From Streptomyces olivaceus (GTDB lineage Bacteria > Actinomycetota > Actinomycetes > Streptomycetales > Streptomycetaceae), in contig NZ_JOFH01000021.1 of the NCBI RefSeq assembly GCF_000721235.1, forward strand, positions 1 to 64,000: a DNA stretch of 64,000 bases. Direction: 5' to 3'. The translations under genes and the position numbers were made by a program. Numbering within the stretch: the first letter of the stretch is position 1; each line of letters begins with the position of its first letter. Below the pieces are notes generated by a model, which saw only the letters and a list, made by a program, of their open reading frames with translations, did not search any database and had not been told where the DNA came from. Positions 53,054 to 61,246 of this stretch are shown here, piece by piece.

Positions 53054-54253
53054 TCAGAGCGCGCAGCTGTCGCTGTCCACCTGCTGGCTGGCGGTGCGGC
53101 CCTTGGCGATGTCCTCGCGGATCTCGTCCACGGTGAGCGCGTAACCGGTGTCGGGGTCGTCCAGGGACTTGGCGAAGACGACGCCGTACACCTCGCCGCG
53201 GGGCGTCAGCAGCGGGCCGCCCGAGTTGCCCTGACGGACGGTCGTGAACAGCGAGTACACGTCGCGGCGGACGCTGTCGCGGTGGTAGATGTCCGGACCG
53301 TTGGCCGTGATGCGGTCGCGTACGCGCGCGGCGCGGACGTCGTACGCCCCGTTCTCCGGGAAGCCAGCGACGATCGCGCCGTCGCTGCGGGCGGCGTCAC
53401 CGGTGGCGAACCGCAGCGCGGGCGCGCTCAGTTCCGGCACGTCCAGTACGGCGATGTCGCGCCGCCAGTCGTAGAGGACGACGGTCGCGTCGTACTTCTG
53501 GCCCTCGCCCCCTATCTGCACCGTGGGTTCGTCGACGCCGCCCACCACGTGGGCGTTGGTCATGACGCGGCGGTCGCCGAAGACGAAGCCGGTGCCCTCC
53601 AGGACCTTGCCGCAGTCGGGGGCGGTGCCCATGACCTTGACGATGGACCGCTTGGCGGTGACGGCGACCTGGCTGCTCGCCAGGGCCGGGTCGGGCGCCG
53701 GAACCTCGGGGCTCGCCTCGTCGGTGAACGGGTTGAAGACCTGGGGCAGCCCGTCCTCCGCGAGGATCGAGGTGAAGCCGTCGAACCAGGTTTCGGCGCC
53801 CTCCGGCAGCACCTCCTGCACACCCGCGAGCACCGTGGACCGCCGCACCTCCGTGCCCACCGTGGGCATGGTGGTCTGCGAGAGGGCGGTGCCGAGCAGC
53901 CAGGCGACCAGGAGCATGGCGACGACGTTGACCAGGGCGCCGCCGGTGGCGTCCAGGGCACGCGCCGGGGACCACACGATGTGGCGGCGCAGCTTGTTGC
54001 CCAGATGGGTCGTCAGGGCCTGGCCGACGGAAGCGCACACGATGACGATGACGACCGCGACCACGGCGGCGGTCGTGCTGACCTCAGCGTTGTCCGTCAG
54101 CGCGTCCCAGACGACCGGCAGCAGGTAGACGGCGACGAGACCGCCGCCGAGGAAGCCGATCACCGAGAGGATGCCGACGACGAAGCCCTGGCGGAACCCG
54201 ATAATCGCGAACCAGACAGCGGCCAGCAGCAACAGGATGTCCAGCACGTTCAC
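53054..54253 (-). CDS. MarP-family membrane serine protease
   Basis: 399 aa. Four N-terminal membrane helices form a CvpA-like domain (residues 1 to about 125); the periplasmic chymotrypsin-like domain has His in TNAHVVGG near 231, Asp in DWRRDIAVLDV near 262 and Ser in RQGNSGGPLL near 343. Two Cys (APDCGK and the last residues SCAL) may pair. In Mycobacterium tuberculosis MarP keeps the cytoplasm neutral in acid and cleaves a cell-wall hydrolase. It is followed by a NUDIX gene upstream on the same strand, 45 nt away. Confidence 0.94.
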   Translation of the reverse strand: MNVLDILLLLAAVWFAIIGFRQGFVVGILSVIGFLGGGLVAVYLLPVVWDALTDNAEVSTTAAVVAVVIVIVCASVGQALTTHLGNKLRRHIVWSPARALDATGGALVNVVAMLLVAWLLGTALSQTTMPTVGTEVRRSTVLAGVQEVLPEGAETWFDGFTSILAEDGLPQVFNPFTDEASPEVPAPDPALASSQVAVTAKRSIVKVMGTAPDCGKVLEGTGFVFGDRRVMTNAHVVGGVDEPTVQIGGEGQKYDATVVLYDWRRDIAVLDVPELSAPALRFATGDAARSDGAIVAGFPENGAYDVRAARVRDRITANGPDIYHRDSVRRDVYSLFTTVRQGNSGGPLLTPRGEVYGVVFAKSLDDPDTGYALTVDEIREDIAKGRTASQQVDSDSCAL

Positions 54254-54298
54254 TGATTCAGGCCTCGCCTTGTCGTCTTCGGTACGCGGGCCAGCCTG

Positions 54299-55129
54299 TC
54301 ATGCGCGCCAGTCCAGCGGGACCTGCTTCTCCCGGTCCCACGGCCGCTCCCAGCCCGCGAAGTGCAGCAACCGGTCGATGACACCCGCCGTGAACCCCCA
54401 CACGAGCGCCGATTCGACCAGGAATGCCGGGCCCCGGTGGCCGCTGGGGTGCAGGGTGGTCACCCTGTTGGCCGGGTCCGTGAGATCCGCCACGGGGACC
54501 GTGAAGACCCGCGCCGTCTCCCCCGGATCGACGACGCCGACCGGGCTGGGTTCGCGCCACCAGGCCAGTACGGGAGTGACGACGAAGCCGCTGACCGGGA
54601 TGTAGAGCTTGGGCAGCACCCCGAAGAGCTGCACGCCGGCCGGGTCGAGGCCGGTCTCCTCCTCGGCCTCCCGCAGGGCCGCCCGCAAGGGCCCGTCACC
54701 GCGCGGATCACCGTCCTCGGGGTCGAGGGCGCCGCCCGGGAAGGCCGGCTGGCCGGGGTGAGAACGCAGGGAACCGGCCCGCTCCATGAGCAGCAGCTCG
54801 GGGCCGCGGCCGGTCTTCCTCTCCCGGACCTCGCGCGGGCCGTCTCCGGCGGCGGCTGCGCGCGCGGGATCAGCAGCCGCGCCTGAGCGCGTGGGACCGG
54901 CAGCGCCTTCGCGCATGGACTCTCCGGTGGGCTCTCCGGCGTCCGCGCGCGTGCCGTCGCCGAAGAGGATCAGGACGGCGGACTGGCGGCCCGCACCGTC
55001 GGCCGGCGGCAGGAAGCGGCTGAGCTGGGTGGGCCGCACCGTCTCGGCCGCCCGCGCCACCGGGTCCAGCCAGCCGGGCAGGCCCTCCTTGCTGAGCTCC
55101 GCGCCCCGCGTGCCGCTCACCCGTGTCAT
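54299..55129 (-). CDS. NUDIX hydrolase, CoA pyrophosphatase type
   Basis: 276 aa from ATG 55129 (GTG 55135 is an alternative). LLLMERAGSLRSHPGQPAFPGG matches the CoA-type signature before the NUDIX box (residues given in part) and the box itself is GALDPEDGDPRGDGPLRAA followed by LREAEEETGL. An insertion of about 45 mostly Ala/Gly residues (ADAGEPTGESMREGAAGPTR...) interrupts the N-terminal half. It hydrolyses CoA or its derivatives to phosphopantetheine. Confidence 0.9.
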   Translation of the reverse strand: MTRVSGTRGAELSKEGLPGWLDPVARAAETVRPTQLSRFLPPADGAGRQSAVLILFGDGTRADAGEPTGESMREGAAGPTRSGAAADPARAAAAGDGPREVRERKTGRGPELLLMERAGSLRSHPGQPAFPGGALDPEDGDPRGDGPLRAALREAEEETGLDPAGVQLFGVLPKLYIPVSGFVVTPVLAWWREPSPVGVVDPGETARVFTVPVADLTDPANRVTTLHPSGHRGPAFLVESALVWGFTAGVIDRLLHFAGWERPWDREKQVPLDWRA

Positions 55130-55181
55130 CTCCACCCCCGCCCTGCCGACTCCAACGCCCGACACCCCCGAGATCGTTCCG

Positions 55182-56426
55182 TCACCCGGCCCCCAGCGGC
55201 GGCGCCGGTTTGCCGCCCGCCTCCAGGTACGACCGGGGCGGATTCAGCCGCTGGCCGGGGAAGCCGCCCTTCTCGTACTTCAGCAGCTTCTCCGCCTTCT
55301 CCGGGTCCGTCTCCCCCTCGCCGTACGCCGGGCACAGCGGGGCGACGGGGCAGGCACCGCAGGCCGGCTTGCGGGCGTGGCAGATGCGGCGGCCGTGCCA
55401 GATCACGTGGTGGGAGAGGTCTGTCCAGTCGCTCTTCGGGAACAGCGCGCCGACGGCGGCCTCGATCTTGTCCGGGTCGGTCGCCTCGGTCCACCGCCAG
55501 CGGCGCACCAGGCGCTGGAAGTGCGTGTCCACCGTGATGCCGGGGCGGCCGAAGGCGTTGCCGAGCACCACGAAGGCGGTCTTGCGGCCGACACCGGGCA
55601 GCTTGACGAGGTCTTCGAGGCGACCGGGGACCTCGCCGCCGAAGTCCTCCGCCAGGACCTTGGACAGCCCTATGACGGACTTGGTCTTGGCCCGGAAGAA
55701 ACCGGTCGGGCGGAGGATCTCCTCGACCTCCTCCGGGTTGGCGGCGGCCAGGTCCTCCGGCGTCGGGTACTTGGCGAAGAGGGCCGGTGTCGTCTGGTTG
55801 ACGCGCAGGTCGGTGGTCTGGGCGGACAGCACCGTCGCCACGACGAGCTGGAACGGGTTCTCGAAGTCCAGCTCCGGATGGGCGTACGGGTAGACCTCGG
55901 CGAGCTCGCGGTCGATCCGGCGGGCGCGGCGGACCAGGGCGGTGCGCGACTCGCCGCGCGGCGGCTGCGCGGCGACCGCCTTCGCCGGGGCGACGCCCTC
56001 GACGGCCGCGGCGGCCTTCTTCGGCGCGACGACGGGCTTCTTGGCGGGTGCCTGCTTCTTGACGGGCGCGGTCTTCTTCGCGGACGCCGACTTCCTGGCG
56101 GGCGCGGTCTTCTTCGCGGACGCCGACTTCCTGGCGGCAGCCGGCTGCTTCGCGTTCGCGGCGGCGGCCTTCTTCACCGGCGCCGACTTCTTGGCGGGCG
56201 CCGCCTTCTCATTCCTCCCGGCTCGCTGAGTCTTCTCGGTACCGGTCGCGGCCTTCTTCGTCACGGCTTCCTTCTCCGCGGTCACCCTCTCGGCAGGCGT
56301 CGACCGCTTTTTCGTTTTCGCCGCTTCCCTACCGCCATCGGGACCCTGTTCGCCCACAGCGGAATCGCGACGTGCACCCACCCGCGCAGCCCCCCAGGCC
56401 TGTGCTCTCACCGGCGACTTGGACAC
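55182..56426 (-). CDS. nth: Endonuclease III with long Lys/Ala-rich N-terminal extension
   Basis: 414 aa; the enzyme proper is the last ~250 residues (usual length about 210-250). [18 protein letters not shown] has the catalytic Lys (near 279), [10 protein letters not shown] the Asp (near 298), and C-x6-C-x2-C-x5-C ([17 protein letters not shown]) binds the 4Fe-4S cluster. Residues ~35-160 are histone-tail-like, [16 protein letters not shown] and [13 protein letters not shown] repeats. It removes oxidised pyrimidines. GTG start 56426 with TAGGCT 6 nt upstream suggests a leaderless message divergent from crp. Confidence 0.93.
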   Translation of the reverse strand: MSKSPVRAQAWGAARVGARRDSAVGEQGPDGGREAAKTKKRSTPAERVTAEKEAVTKKAATGTEKTQRAGRNEKAAPAKKSAPVKKAAAANAKQPAAARKSASAKKTAPARKSASAKKTAPVKKQAPAKKPVVAPKKAAAAVEGVAPAKAVAAQPPRGESRTALVRRARRIDRELAEVYPYAHPELDFENPFQLVVATVLSAQTTDLRVNQTTPALFAKYPTPEDLAAANPEEVEEILRPTGFFRAKTKSVIGLSKVLAEDFGGEVPGRLEDLVKLPGVGRKTAFVVLGNAFGRPGITVDTHFQRLVRRWRWTEATDPDKIEAAVGALFPKSDWTDLSHHVIWHGRRICHARKPACGACPVAPLCPAYGEGETDPEKAEKLLKYEKGGFPGQRLNPPRSYLEAGGKPAPPLGAG

Positions 56427-56432
56427 CCGGCC

Positions 56433-56438
56433 AGCCTA
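56433..56438 (-). promoter_or_regulatory. -10 box of nth
   Basis: TAGGCT on the minus strand, 6 nt from GTG 56426. Confidence 0.4.
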
Positions 56439-56528
56439 CGACCCGACACCGACATCTGCCCCGGACCTCGAAGATCGGCGTCCAATTGGACCCCTGCCGC
56501 GTACCCCGGGACACCAGTGCGGCATCCT

Positions 56529-56542
56529 TGTGACAGATCACA
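56529..56542. promoter_or_regulatory. Crp-like palindrome TGTGA-N4-TCACA
   Basis: Perfect half-sites as in the CRP consensus (TGTGA-N6-TCACA) but with 4 instead of 6 spacer bases. Lies 92 nt before crp, so autoregulation is possible; the short spacing argues for caution. Confidence 0.35.
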
Positions 56543-56633
56543 CTGTTTGGACTGTCCGGCAAAATGGGCACCACGGACCCCTGGTACACCGGGGGAACAA
56601 GATCCTCTGAGCCGGTCGACAAGGAGAGAACTC

Positions 56634-57308
56634 GTGGACGACGTTCTGCGGCGCAACCCGCTCTTCGCGGCGCTCGACGACGAGCAATCCGCGGAGCTCC
56701 GCGCCTCCATGAGTGAGGTGACCCTCGCCCGCGGCGACACCCTGTTCCACGAGGGGGACCCCGGGGACCGCCTCTACGTGGTCACGGAAGGCAAGGTCAA
56801 GCTTCACCGCACGTCCCCCGACGGGCGCGAGAACATGCTCGCCGTCGTCGGTCCCAGCGAGCTGATCGGCGAGCTGTCGCTCTTCGACCCGGGCCCGCGC
56901 ACGGCGACCGGCACCGCGCTGACCGAGGTCAAGCTGCTCGCCCTCGGCCACGGCGACCTCCAGCCCTGGCTGAACGTCCGCCCCGAGGTGGCCACCGCCC
57001 TGCTGCGTGCCGTCGCCCGCCGCCTGCGCAAGACCAACGACGCCATGTCGGATTTGGTCTTCTCGGACGTCCCCGGCCGTGTCGCCCGCGCCCTGCTCGA
57101 CCTCTCGCGCCGCTTCGGCGTGCAGTCCGAGGAGGGCATCCACGTCGTCCACGACCTGACGCAGGAGGAGCTGGCCCAGCTGGTCGGCGCGTCCCGCGAG
57201 ACGGTCAACAAGGCGCTGGCGGACTTCGCCCAGCGCGGCTGGCTCCGCCTGGAGGCCCGCGCGGTGATCCTGCTGGACGTCGAGCGGCTGGCCAAGCGCT
57301 CCCGCTGA
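56634..57308 (+). CDS. crp: cAMP receptor protein Crp
   Basis: 224 aa from GTG 56634 with AAGGAGAG upstream. N-terminal cyclic-nucleotide domain: FHEGDPGDRLYVV, ELIGELSLFDPGPRTAT (cAMP phosphate-binding cassette), then the dimer helix and a winged helix with LTQEELAQLVGASRETVNK. Crp controls germination, development and many antibiotic clusters in Streptomyces. The position between nth and an MBL hydrolase agrees with the genus. Confidence 0.97.
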   Translation: MDDVLRRNPLFAALDDEQSAELRASMSEVTLARGDTLFHEGDPGDRLYVVTEGKVKLHRTSPDGRENMLAVVGPSELIGELSLFDPGPRTATGTALTEVKLLALGHGDLQPWLNVRPEVATALLRAVARRLRKTNDAMSDLVFSDVPGRVARALLDLSRRFGVQSEEGIHVVHDLTQEELAQLVGASRETVNKALADFAQRGWLRLEARAVILLDVERLAKRSR

Positions 57309-57330
57309 CGCCGGGGGTGTCCGGAGGCGA

Positions 57331-58173
57331 TCACTCCGGACGCTGGATCAGCCCGTGCTCGCGCAGGTACTCCAGCTGTGCCCGCACCGAGAGTTCCGCC
57401 GCGGGCCACAGGGAGCGGTCGACGTCCGCGTACACGTGGGCGACGACCTCCCCGGGCGTCCGGTGGCCGTCCTCGACCGCCGTCTCCACCTGGGCGAGAC
57501 GGTGGGCCCGATGGGCCAGGTAGTACTCCACGACGCCCTGGGCGTCCTCCAGCACGGGCCCGTGGCCGGGAAGCACCGTGTGCACGCCGTCGTCGGCCGT
57601 GAGCGACCTGAGCCTGCGCAGCGAGTCCAGGTAGTCGCCGAGGCGGCCGTCCGGGTGGGCCACCACCGTCGTACCGCGTCCCAGGACGGTGTCGCCCGTC
57701 AGGACCGCCCGGTCGGCGGGCAGGTGGAAGGACAGGGAGTCGGCCGTGTGCCCGGGGGTCGGTACGACCCTCAGCTCCAGGCCCCCGACCCCGATCACGT
57801 CACCGGCGGCCAGCCCCTCGTCGCCGAGCCGCAGCGCCGGGTCCAGGGCCCGTACGTTCGTGCGCGTCAGCTCGGCGAAGCGCGCGGCGCCCTCCGCGTG
57901 GTCCGGGTGGCCGTGTGTCAGCAGCGTCAGCGCGACACGCTTGCCGGCCTGCTCGGCCGTGTCGACGACACGCCGCAGGTGGGTGTCGTCCAGCGGGCCC
58001 GGGTCGACCACGACGGCCAGGTCGGAGCCGGGTTCGGCGAGGATCCAGGTGTTGGTGCCATCCAGGGTCATCGCCGAGGCGTTCGGCGCGAGAACGTTCA
58101 CCGCGCGCGCGGTGGCGGGCCCGGAGAGGACGCCGCCCCTCGGCTGGCCGGGCAGTGCTGCTGCGTCCGTCAT
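57331..58173 (-). CDS. Metallo-beta-lactamase-fold hydrolase
   Basis: 280 aa. Metal-binding LTHGHPDHAEG (HxHxDH) near residue 90, PTPGHTADSLSF, TGDTVLGRGTTV and LPGHGP give the full MBL ligand set, glyoxalase II/LACTB2-like. A long C-terminal helix region follows. ATG 58173 overlaps the NUDIX stop codon (ATGA), so the two are coupled. Frame is also open upstream through the NUDIX gene but without homology. Substrate not identified. Confidence 0.9.
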   Translation of the reverse strand: MTDAAALPGQPRGGVLSGPATARAVNVLAPNASAMTLDGTNTWILAEPGSDLAVVVDPGPLDDTHLRRVVDTAEQAGKRVALTLLTHGHPDHAEGAARFAELTRTNVRALDPALRLGDEGLAAGDVIGVGGLELRVVPTPGHTADSLSFHLPADRAVLTGDTVLGRGTTVVAHPDGRLGDYLDSLRRLRSLTADDGVHTVLPGHGPVLEDAQGVVEYYLAHRAHRLAQVETAVEDGHRTPGEVVAHVYADVDRSLWPAAELSVRAQLEYLREHGLIQRPE

Positions 58174-59171
58174 GCGGAGGTTCCCCCGGTCGGGTCGGGA
58201 TCGGGACCGGCATCGTCGTCCGGGGCGGAGGGACTCGCGGCCTCCGGCGCCGTGCTCGGGACGTGCTTGGTGAACTCCTCGTGCCCCGGCCAGGAGAGGA
58301 CGACCTCGTCGTCCAGGAGCCGGGCCCGGGCCAGTACGGGCGTCATGTCCCGCTGCGGAGCCGACGCCAGCGCCTCGGCCGCCGTACGGCACGCCGCGAG
58401 GCCGCGCAGGGTCGCGACGGTCGGCGGCATCATCAGCAGCTCGCCCCGGTCGTACCCGGCCGCCGCCTCCTGCGGCGCGATCCACACCGTGCGGTCGGCC
58501 TCCGTGGATGCGTTGCGGGTGCGCTGCCCCTCGGGGAGCGCGGCCACGAAGAACCACGTGTCGTAGCGGCGCGACTCGAACTCCGGGGTGATCCAGCGGG
58601 CCCAGGCGCCCAGCAGGTCGGAGCGCAGGACGAGACCCCGGCGGTCCAGGAACTCGGCGAAGGACAGCTCGCGGGCGACCAGGGCGGAGCGGTCCGCCTC
58701 CCAGTCGGCACCGGTCGTGTCGCCGGCCACCGAGTCGCCGGTCGGGCCGGCGAGGAGCACACCCGCCTCCTCGAAGGTCTCGCGCACGGCCGCGCAGACG
58801 ATCGCCTGGGCGCCGGCCTCGTCGACGCCGAGCCGGTCCGCCCACCACGCGCGCGTGGGGCCCGCCCAGCCGATGTCCCGGTCGTCGTCGCGCGGGTCGA
58901 CGCCGCCGCCCGGATAGGCGTACGCACCCCCGGCGAACGCCATGGAGGTACGGCGGCGCAGCATGTGGACGGCCGTGCCGCCGTCCCCGCCGGTGTCCTT
59001 CAGGAGCATGACGGTGGCCGCCCGCCTGGGGGTCACCGGAGTGAGGGTCCCCGCGGCCAGCGCCCGGATGCGGTCCGGCCACTCCGGTGGGTACCACTGG
59101 CCGTTCGCCGGACCGCCCGGCCGCTCACCCGGCCGCTCACCCGCCCGGCCGTTCGCCTGACCTTTCGCCAT
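58170..59171 (-). CDS. NUDIX hydrolase (NUDT7/19-like)
   Basis: 333 aa. NUDIX-like region: FAGGAYAYPGGGVD followed after an insertion by IVCAAVRETFEEAGVLLAG (G...RETFEEAG). The gap between the Gly and the REx2EEx2G helix is longer than usual. N-terminus carries an ERPGERPGG repeat. TAGCCT lies 6 nt before ATG 59171. Precedes and overlaps the MBL gene; the pair may act on a common small-molecule pathway. Confidence 0.85.
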   Translation of the reverse strand: MAKGQANGRAGERPGERPGGPANGQWYPPEWPDRIRALAAGTLTPVTPRRAATVMLLKDTGGDGGTAVHMLRRRTSMAFAGGAYAYPGGGVDPRDDDRDIGWAGPTRAWWADRLGVDEAGAQAIVCAAVRETFEEAGVLLAGPTGDSVAGDTTGADWEADRSALVARELSFAEFLDRRGLVLRSDLLGAWARWITPEFESRRYDTWFFVAALPEGQRTRNASTEADRTVWIAPQEAAAGYDRGELLMMPPTVATLRGLAACRTAAEALASAPQRDMTPVLARARLLDDEVVLSWPGHEEFTKHVPSTAPEAASPSAPDDDAGPDPDPTGGTSA

Positions 59172-59177
59172 GGCCGG

Positions 59178-59183
59178 AGGCTA
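59178..59183 (-). promoter_or_regulatory. -10 box of the NUDIX/MBL operon
   Basis: TAGCCT on the minus strand, 6 nt from ATG 59171. Confidence 0.4.
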
Positions 59184-59243
59184 TCCGGTGGTGGGCGGAT
59201 GTTCGAGTGGCCCCGGGAGCGGGACGGACGGGTGAGACGGACG

Positions 59244-60317
59244 TCATCCGGGCAGGGCGGCCAGCCACTCGGTCAGCAGCCGGTTGGTCTCCTCCGGCCG
59301 CTCCTGCTGGAGCCAGTGGCCGCAGCCGTCGAGGAGGTGCGCGGCGCTCAGCCCGGGCAGCGTCGTGGGATACGCCTCGATCGCGTCCGAGAGCCAGGTG
59401 GTGGAGGCGTCCAGGGCGCCCCCGAGGAACAGGGCGGGCTGCGTGATCGGCGCGCCCTCGTGTGCGGTCAGGTCCTCCCAGTCGCGGTCCATGTTGCGGT
59501 AGCGGTTGAGGGCGCCGGTCAGGCCGGTGCGCTCGAACTCCCCCGCGTAGACGTCCAGCTCCTCCTCGGTGAGCCAGGCCGGCAGCCTCCCCGCGGCCGG
59601 GAACCGGTCGCGCAGCCTGCCGCCGGGCGCGACGAAGTGCGGGTCGGGCTCCTGGGGCGCCGGCATGGTGTCGGCGGACAGCGCGGCGTAGAACCCGGCG
59701 AGCCAGCCGCGTACGTCGGGCTCGATCTCCGCCTCGGCCCGGCCGGGCTCCTGGAAGTACGAGACGTAGAACTCCTGCCCGGCGAAGGGCCCGGCGGCGC
59801 CCAGGCCGGCGAAGACGTCGCTGGGCCGCGGGCCGCCCGGCGGGGTGTACGGCACGCTCAGCAGGCCCACCGCGCGGAAGACGTCCGGCCGCAGCAGCGC
59901 GGAGTGGGCGGCGATGTTCGCGCCCCAGTCGTGGCCGACGACCACGGCGGAGCGCTCGCCCAGCGCCTCCACGACGGCGACGTTGTCCGCCACCAGATCC
60001 AGCATGCGGTACGCCTCGACGGCGTCCGGCCGTGAGGAGCGCCCGTACCCGCGGACGTCGACGGCGACGGCCCGGAACCCGGCGGCGGCCAGCGCGGGGA
60101 GCTGGCGGCGCCAGGAGTACCAGGACTCGGGAAAGCCGTGCACGAGCAGTACCAGTGGCCCGCTGCCCTGCTCCACCAGGTGGACGCGGCCCGCGGGCGA
60201 GGGGACCAGACGGTGCACGGGCCGGGAGGCAGGCGGGGAGACGGGCCGGTGGCCGGACCGGGGGCCGGACCGGCCGGAACGGTTCTCGGCCGGGTCGCTC
60301 GTGGACGGCTTCGGCAT
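59244..60317 (-). CDS. Alpha/beta hydrolase (epoxide hydrolase-like)
   Basis: 357 aa from ATG 60317, which has a perfect AGGAGGA site; the frame is open to 60437 upstream. LLVHGFPESWYSWR, VAVDVRGYGRSSRP and nucleophile elbow VGHDWGANIAAH (Asp) fit epoxide hydrolases, with acid ALDAS region and HLLDGCGHWLQQE (His). The N-terminal ~40 residues are Pro/Arg/Ser-rich. Substrate unknown. Confidence 0.9.
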   Translation of the reverse strand: MPKPSTSDPAENRSGRSGPRSGHRPVSPPASRPVHRLVPSPAGRVHLVEQGSGPLVLLVHGFPESWYSWRRQLPALAAAGFRAVAVDVRGYGRSSRPDAVEAYRMLDLVADNVAVVEALGERSAVVVGHDWGANIAAHSALLRPDVFRAVGLLSVPYTPPGGPRPSDVFAGLGAAGPFAGQEFYVSYFQEPGRAEAEIEPDVRGWLAGFYAALSADTMPAPQEPDPHFVAPGGRLRDRFPAAGRLPAWLTEEELDVYAGEFERTGLTGALNRYRNMDRDWEDLTAHEGAPITQPALFLGGALDASTTWLSDAIEAYPTTLPGLSAAHLLDGCGHWLQQERPEETNRLLTEWLAALPG

Positions 60318-60514
60318 GGCTCCTCCTGGCGCATACGGGGTCGGTACGGCCCCGGAACCGGCCGGGACCGCTCCGGCCCGCCGGAGCCGGCTCCCACGCC
60401 GTACGGGGCACCGGAACCGATCCTGCGGGGACGCCACGAGGGAGGCGAGCTTTGTTGCCGCCCTGGCAACGGGCCCCCGCGCGGTGAACGCATCCCCGCG
60501 CGGTGGCGGGTCCG

Positions 60515-60982
60515 CTACGCCTGGACGAGCTCCACCTGGACCTCGACCTCGACCGGCGCGTCCAGCGGGAGGACCGCCACGCCGACCGCGCTGCGGGCGT
60601 GGACGCCCTTGTCGCCGAGGACCTCGCCGAGGAGCTCGCTGGCGCCGTTGATCACACCGGGCTGGCCGGTGAAGTCGGTCGCGGACGCGACGAAGCCGAC
60701 GACCTTGACGACACGCGCGACGCGGTCGAGGTCGCCGGCGACGGACTTGACGGCGGCCAGGGCGTTCAGCGCGCAGGTGCGTGCCAGTTCCTTGGCCTCC
60801 TCCGCGGTGACCTCGGCGCCCACCTTGCCGGTGACCGCGAGTTTGCCGTCCAGCATGGGCAGCTGGCCGGAGGTGTAAACGTACGGGCCCGACTGCACGG
60901 CCGGCTGGTAGGCGGCCAGCGGCGGAACGACCTCGGGCAGCGTCAGCCCCAGCTCGGCGAGCCTGGCCTCGACGGCACTCAT
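60515..60982 (-). CDS. RidA/YjgF-family protein
   Basis: 155 aa, somewhat longer than the usual ~130. Trimeric chorismate-mutase-like fold; VYTSGQLPMLDGK, and KGVHARSAVGVAVLPLDAPVEVEVQ contains the conserved Arg that binds the imine carboxylate (given in part). RidA deaminates reactive enamine/imine intermediates from PLP enzymes. ATG overlaps the upstream DUF4177 stop codon. Confidence 0.9.
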   Translation of the reverse strand: MSAVEARLAELGLTLPEVVPPLAAYQPAVQSGPYVYTSGQLPMLDGKLAVTGKVGAEVTAEEAKELARTCALNALAAVKSVAGDLDRVARVVKVVGFVASATDFTGQPGVINGASELLGEVLGDKGVHARSAVGVAVLPLDAPVEVEVQVELVQA

Positions 60983-61140
60983 GCCTGCTTCTCCCGCTTC
61001 AGGTAGGCGACGAGCTGCTCGGGATTGTTCGGCCCGGGCACGACCTGGACGAGCTCCCAGCCGTCCTCGCCCCAGGTGTCCAGAATCTGCTTCGTGGCAT
61101 GGACGAGCAGCGGCACGGTTGCGTATTCCCACTTGGTCAT
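60979..61140 (-). CDS. Small DUF4177-like protein
   Basis: 53 aa: MTKWEYATVPLLVHATKQIL..., with DGWELVQVVPG typical of DUF4177. Overlaps ridA by 4 nt (ATGA), so translation is coupled. TAGAGT stands 7 nt before ATG 61140. Divergent from the first ArsA-like gene. Function unknown. Confidence 0.85.
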   Translation of the reverse strand: MTKWEYATVPLLVHATKQILDTWGEDGWELVQVVPGPNNPEQLVAYLKREKQA

Positions 61141-61147
61141 GCGGCCG

Positions 61148-61153
61148 ACTCTA
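61148..61153 (-). promoter_or_regulatory. -10 box of the DUF4177-ridA operon
   Basis: TAGAGT on the minus strand, 7 nt from ATG 61140. Confidence 0.45.
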
Positions 61154-61233
61154 GCCGTTGCCGGGGACGCCTCCGCGGGCCGTCCGGAGCGACGTTGTCC
61201 ACAGCCCCCGGCGTACTCGGAGCCCGAACTGGT

Positions 61234-61239
61234 TACGCT
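61234..61239 (+). promoter_or_regulatory. -10 box of the first ArsA-like gene
   Basis: TACGCT ending 7 nt before GTG 61247; no ribosome binding site is seen. Confidence 0.45.
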
Positions 61240-61246
61240 CGAATAC

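Noticed and set aside
57331..59097. A single 588-codon frame covering the NUDIX and MBL region
   Set aside because: Its first half is a wrong frame of the NUDIX gene; the MBL protein begins at ATG 58173.
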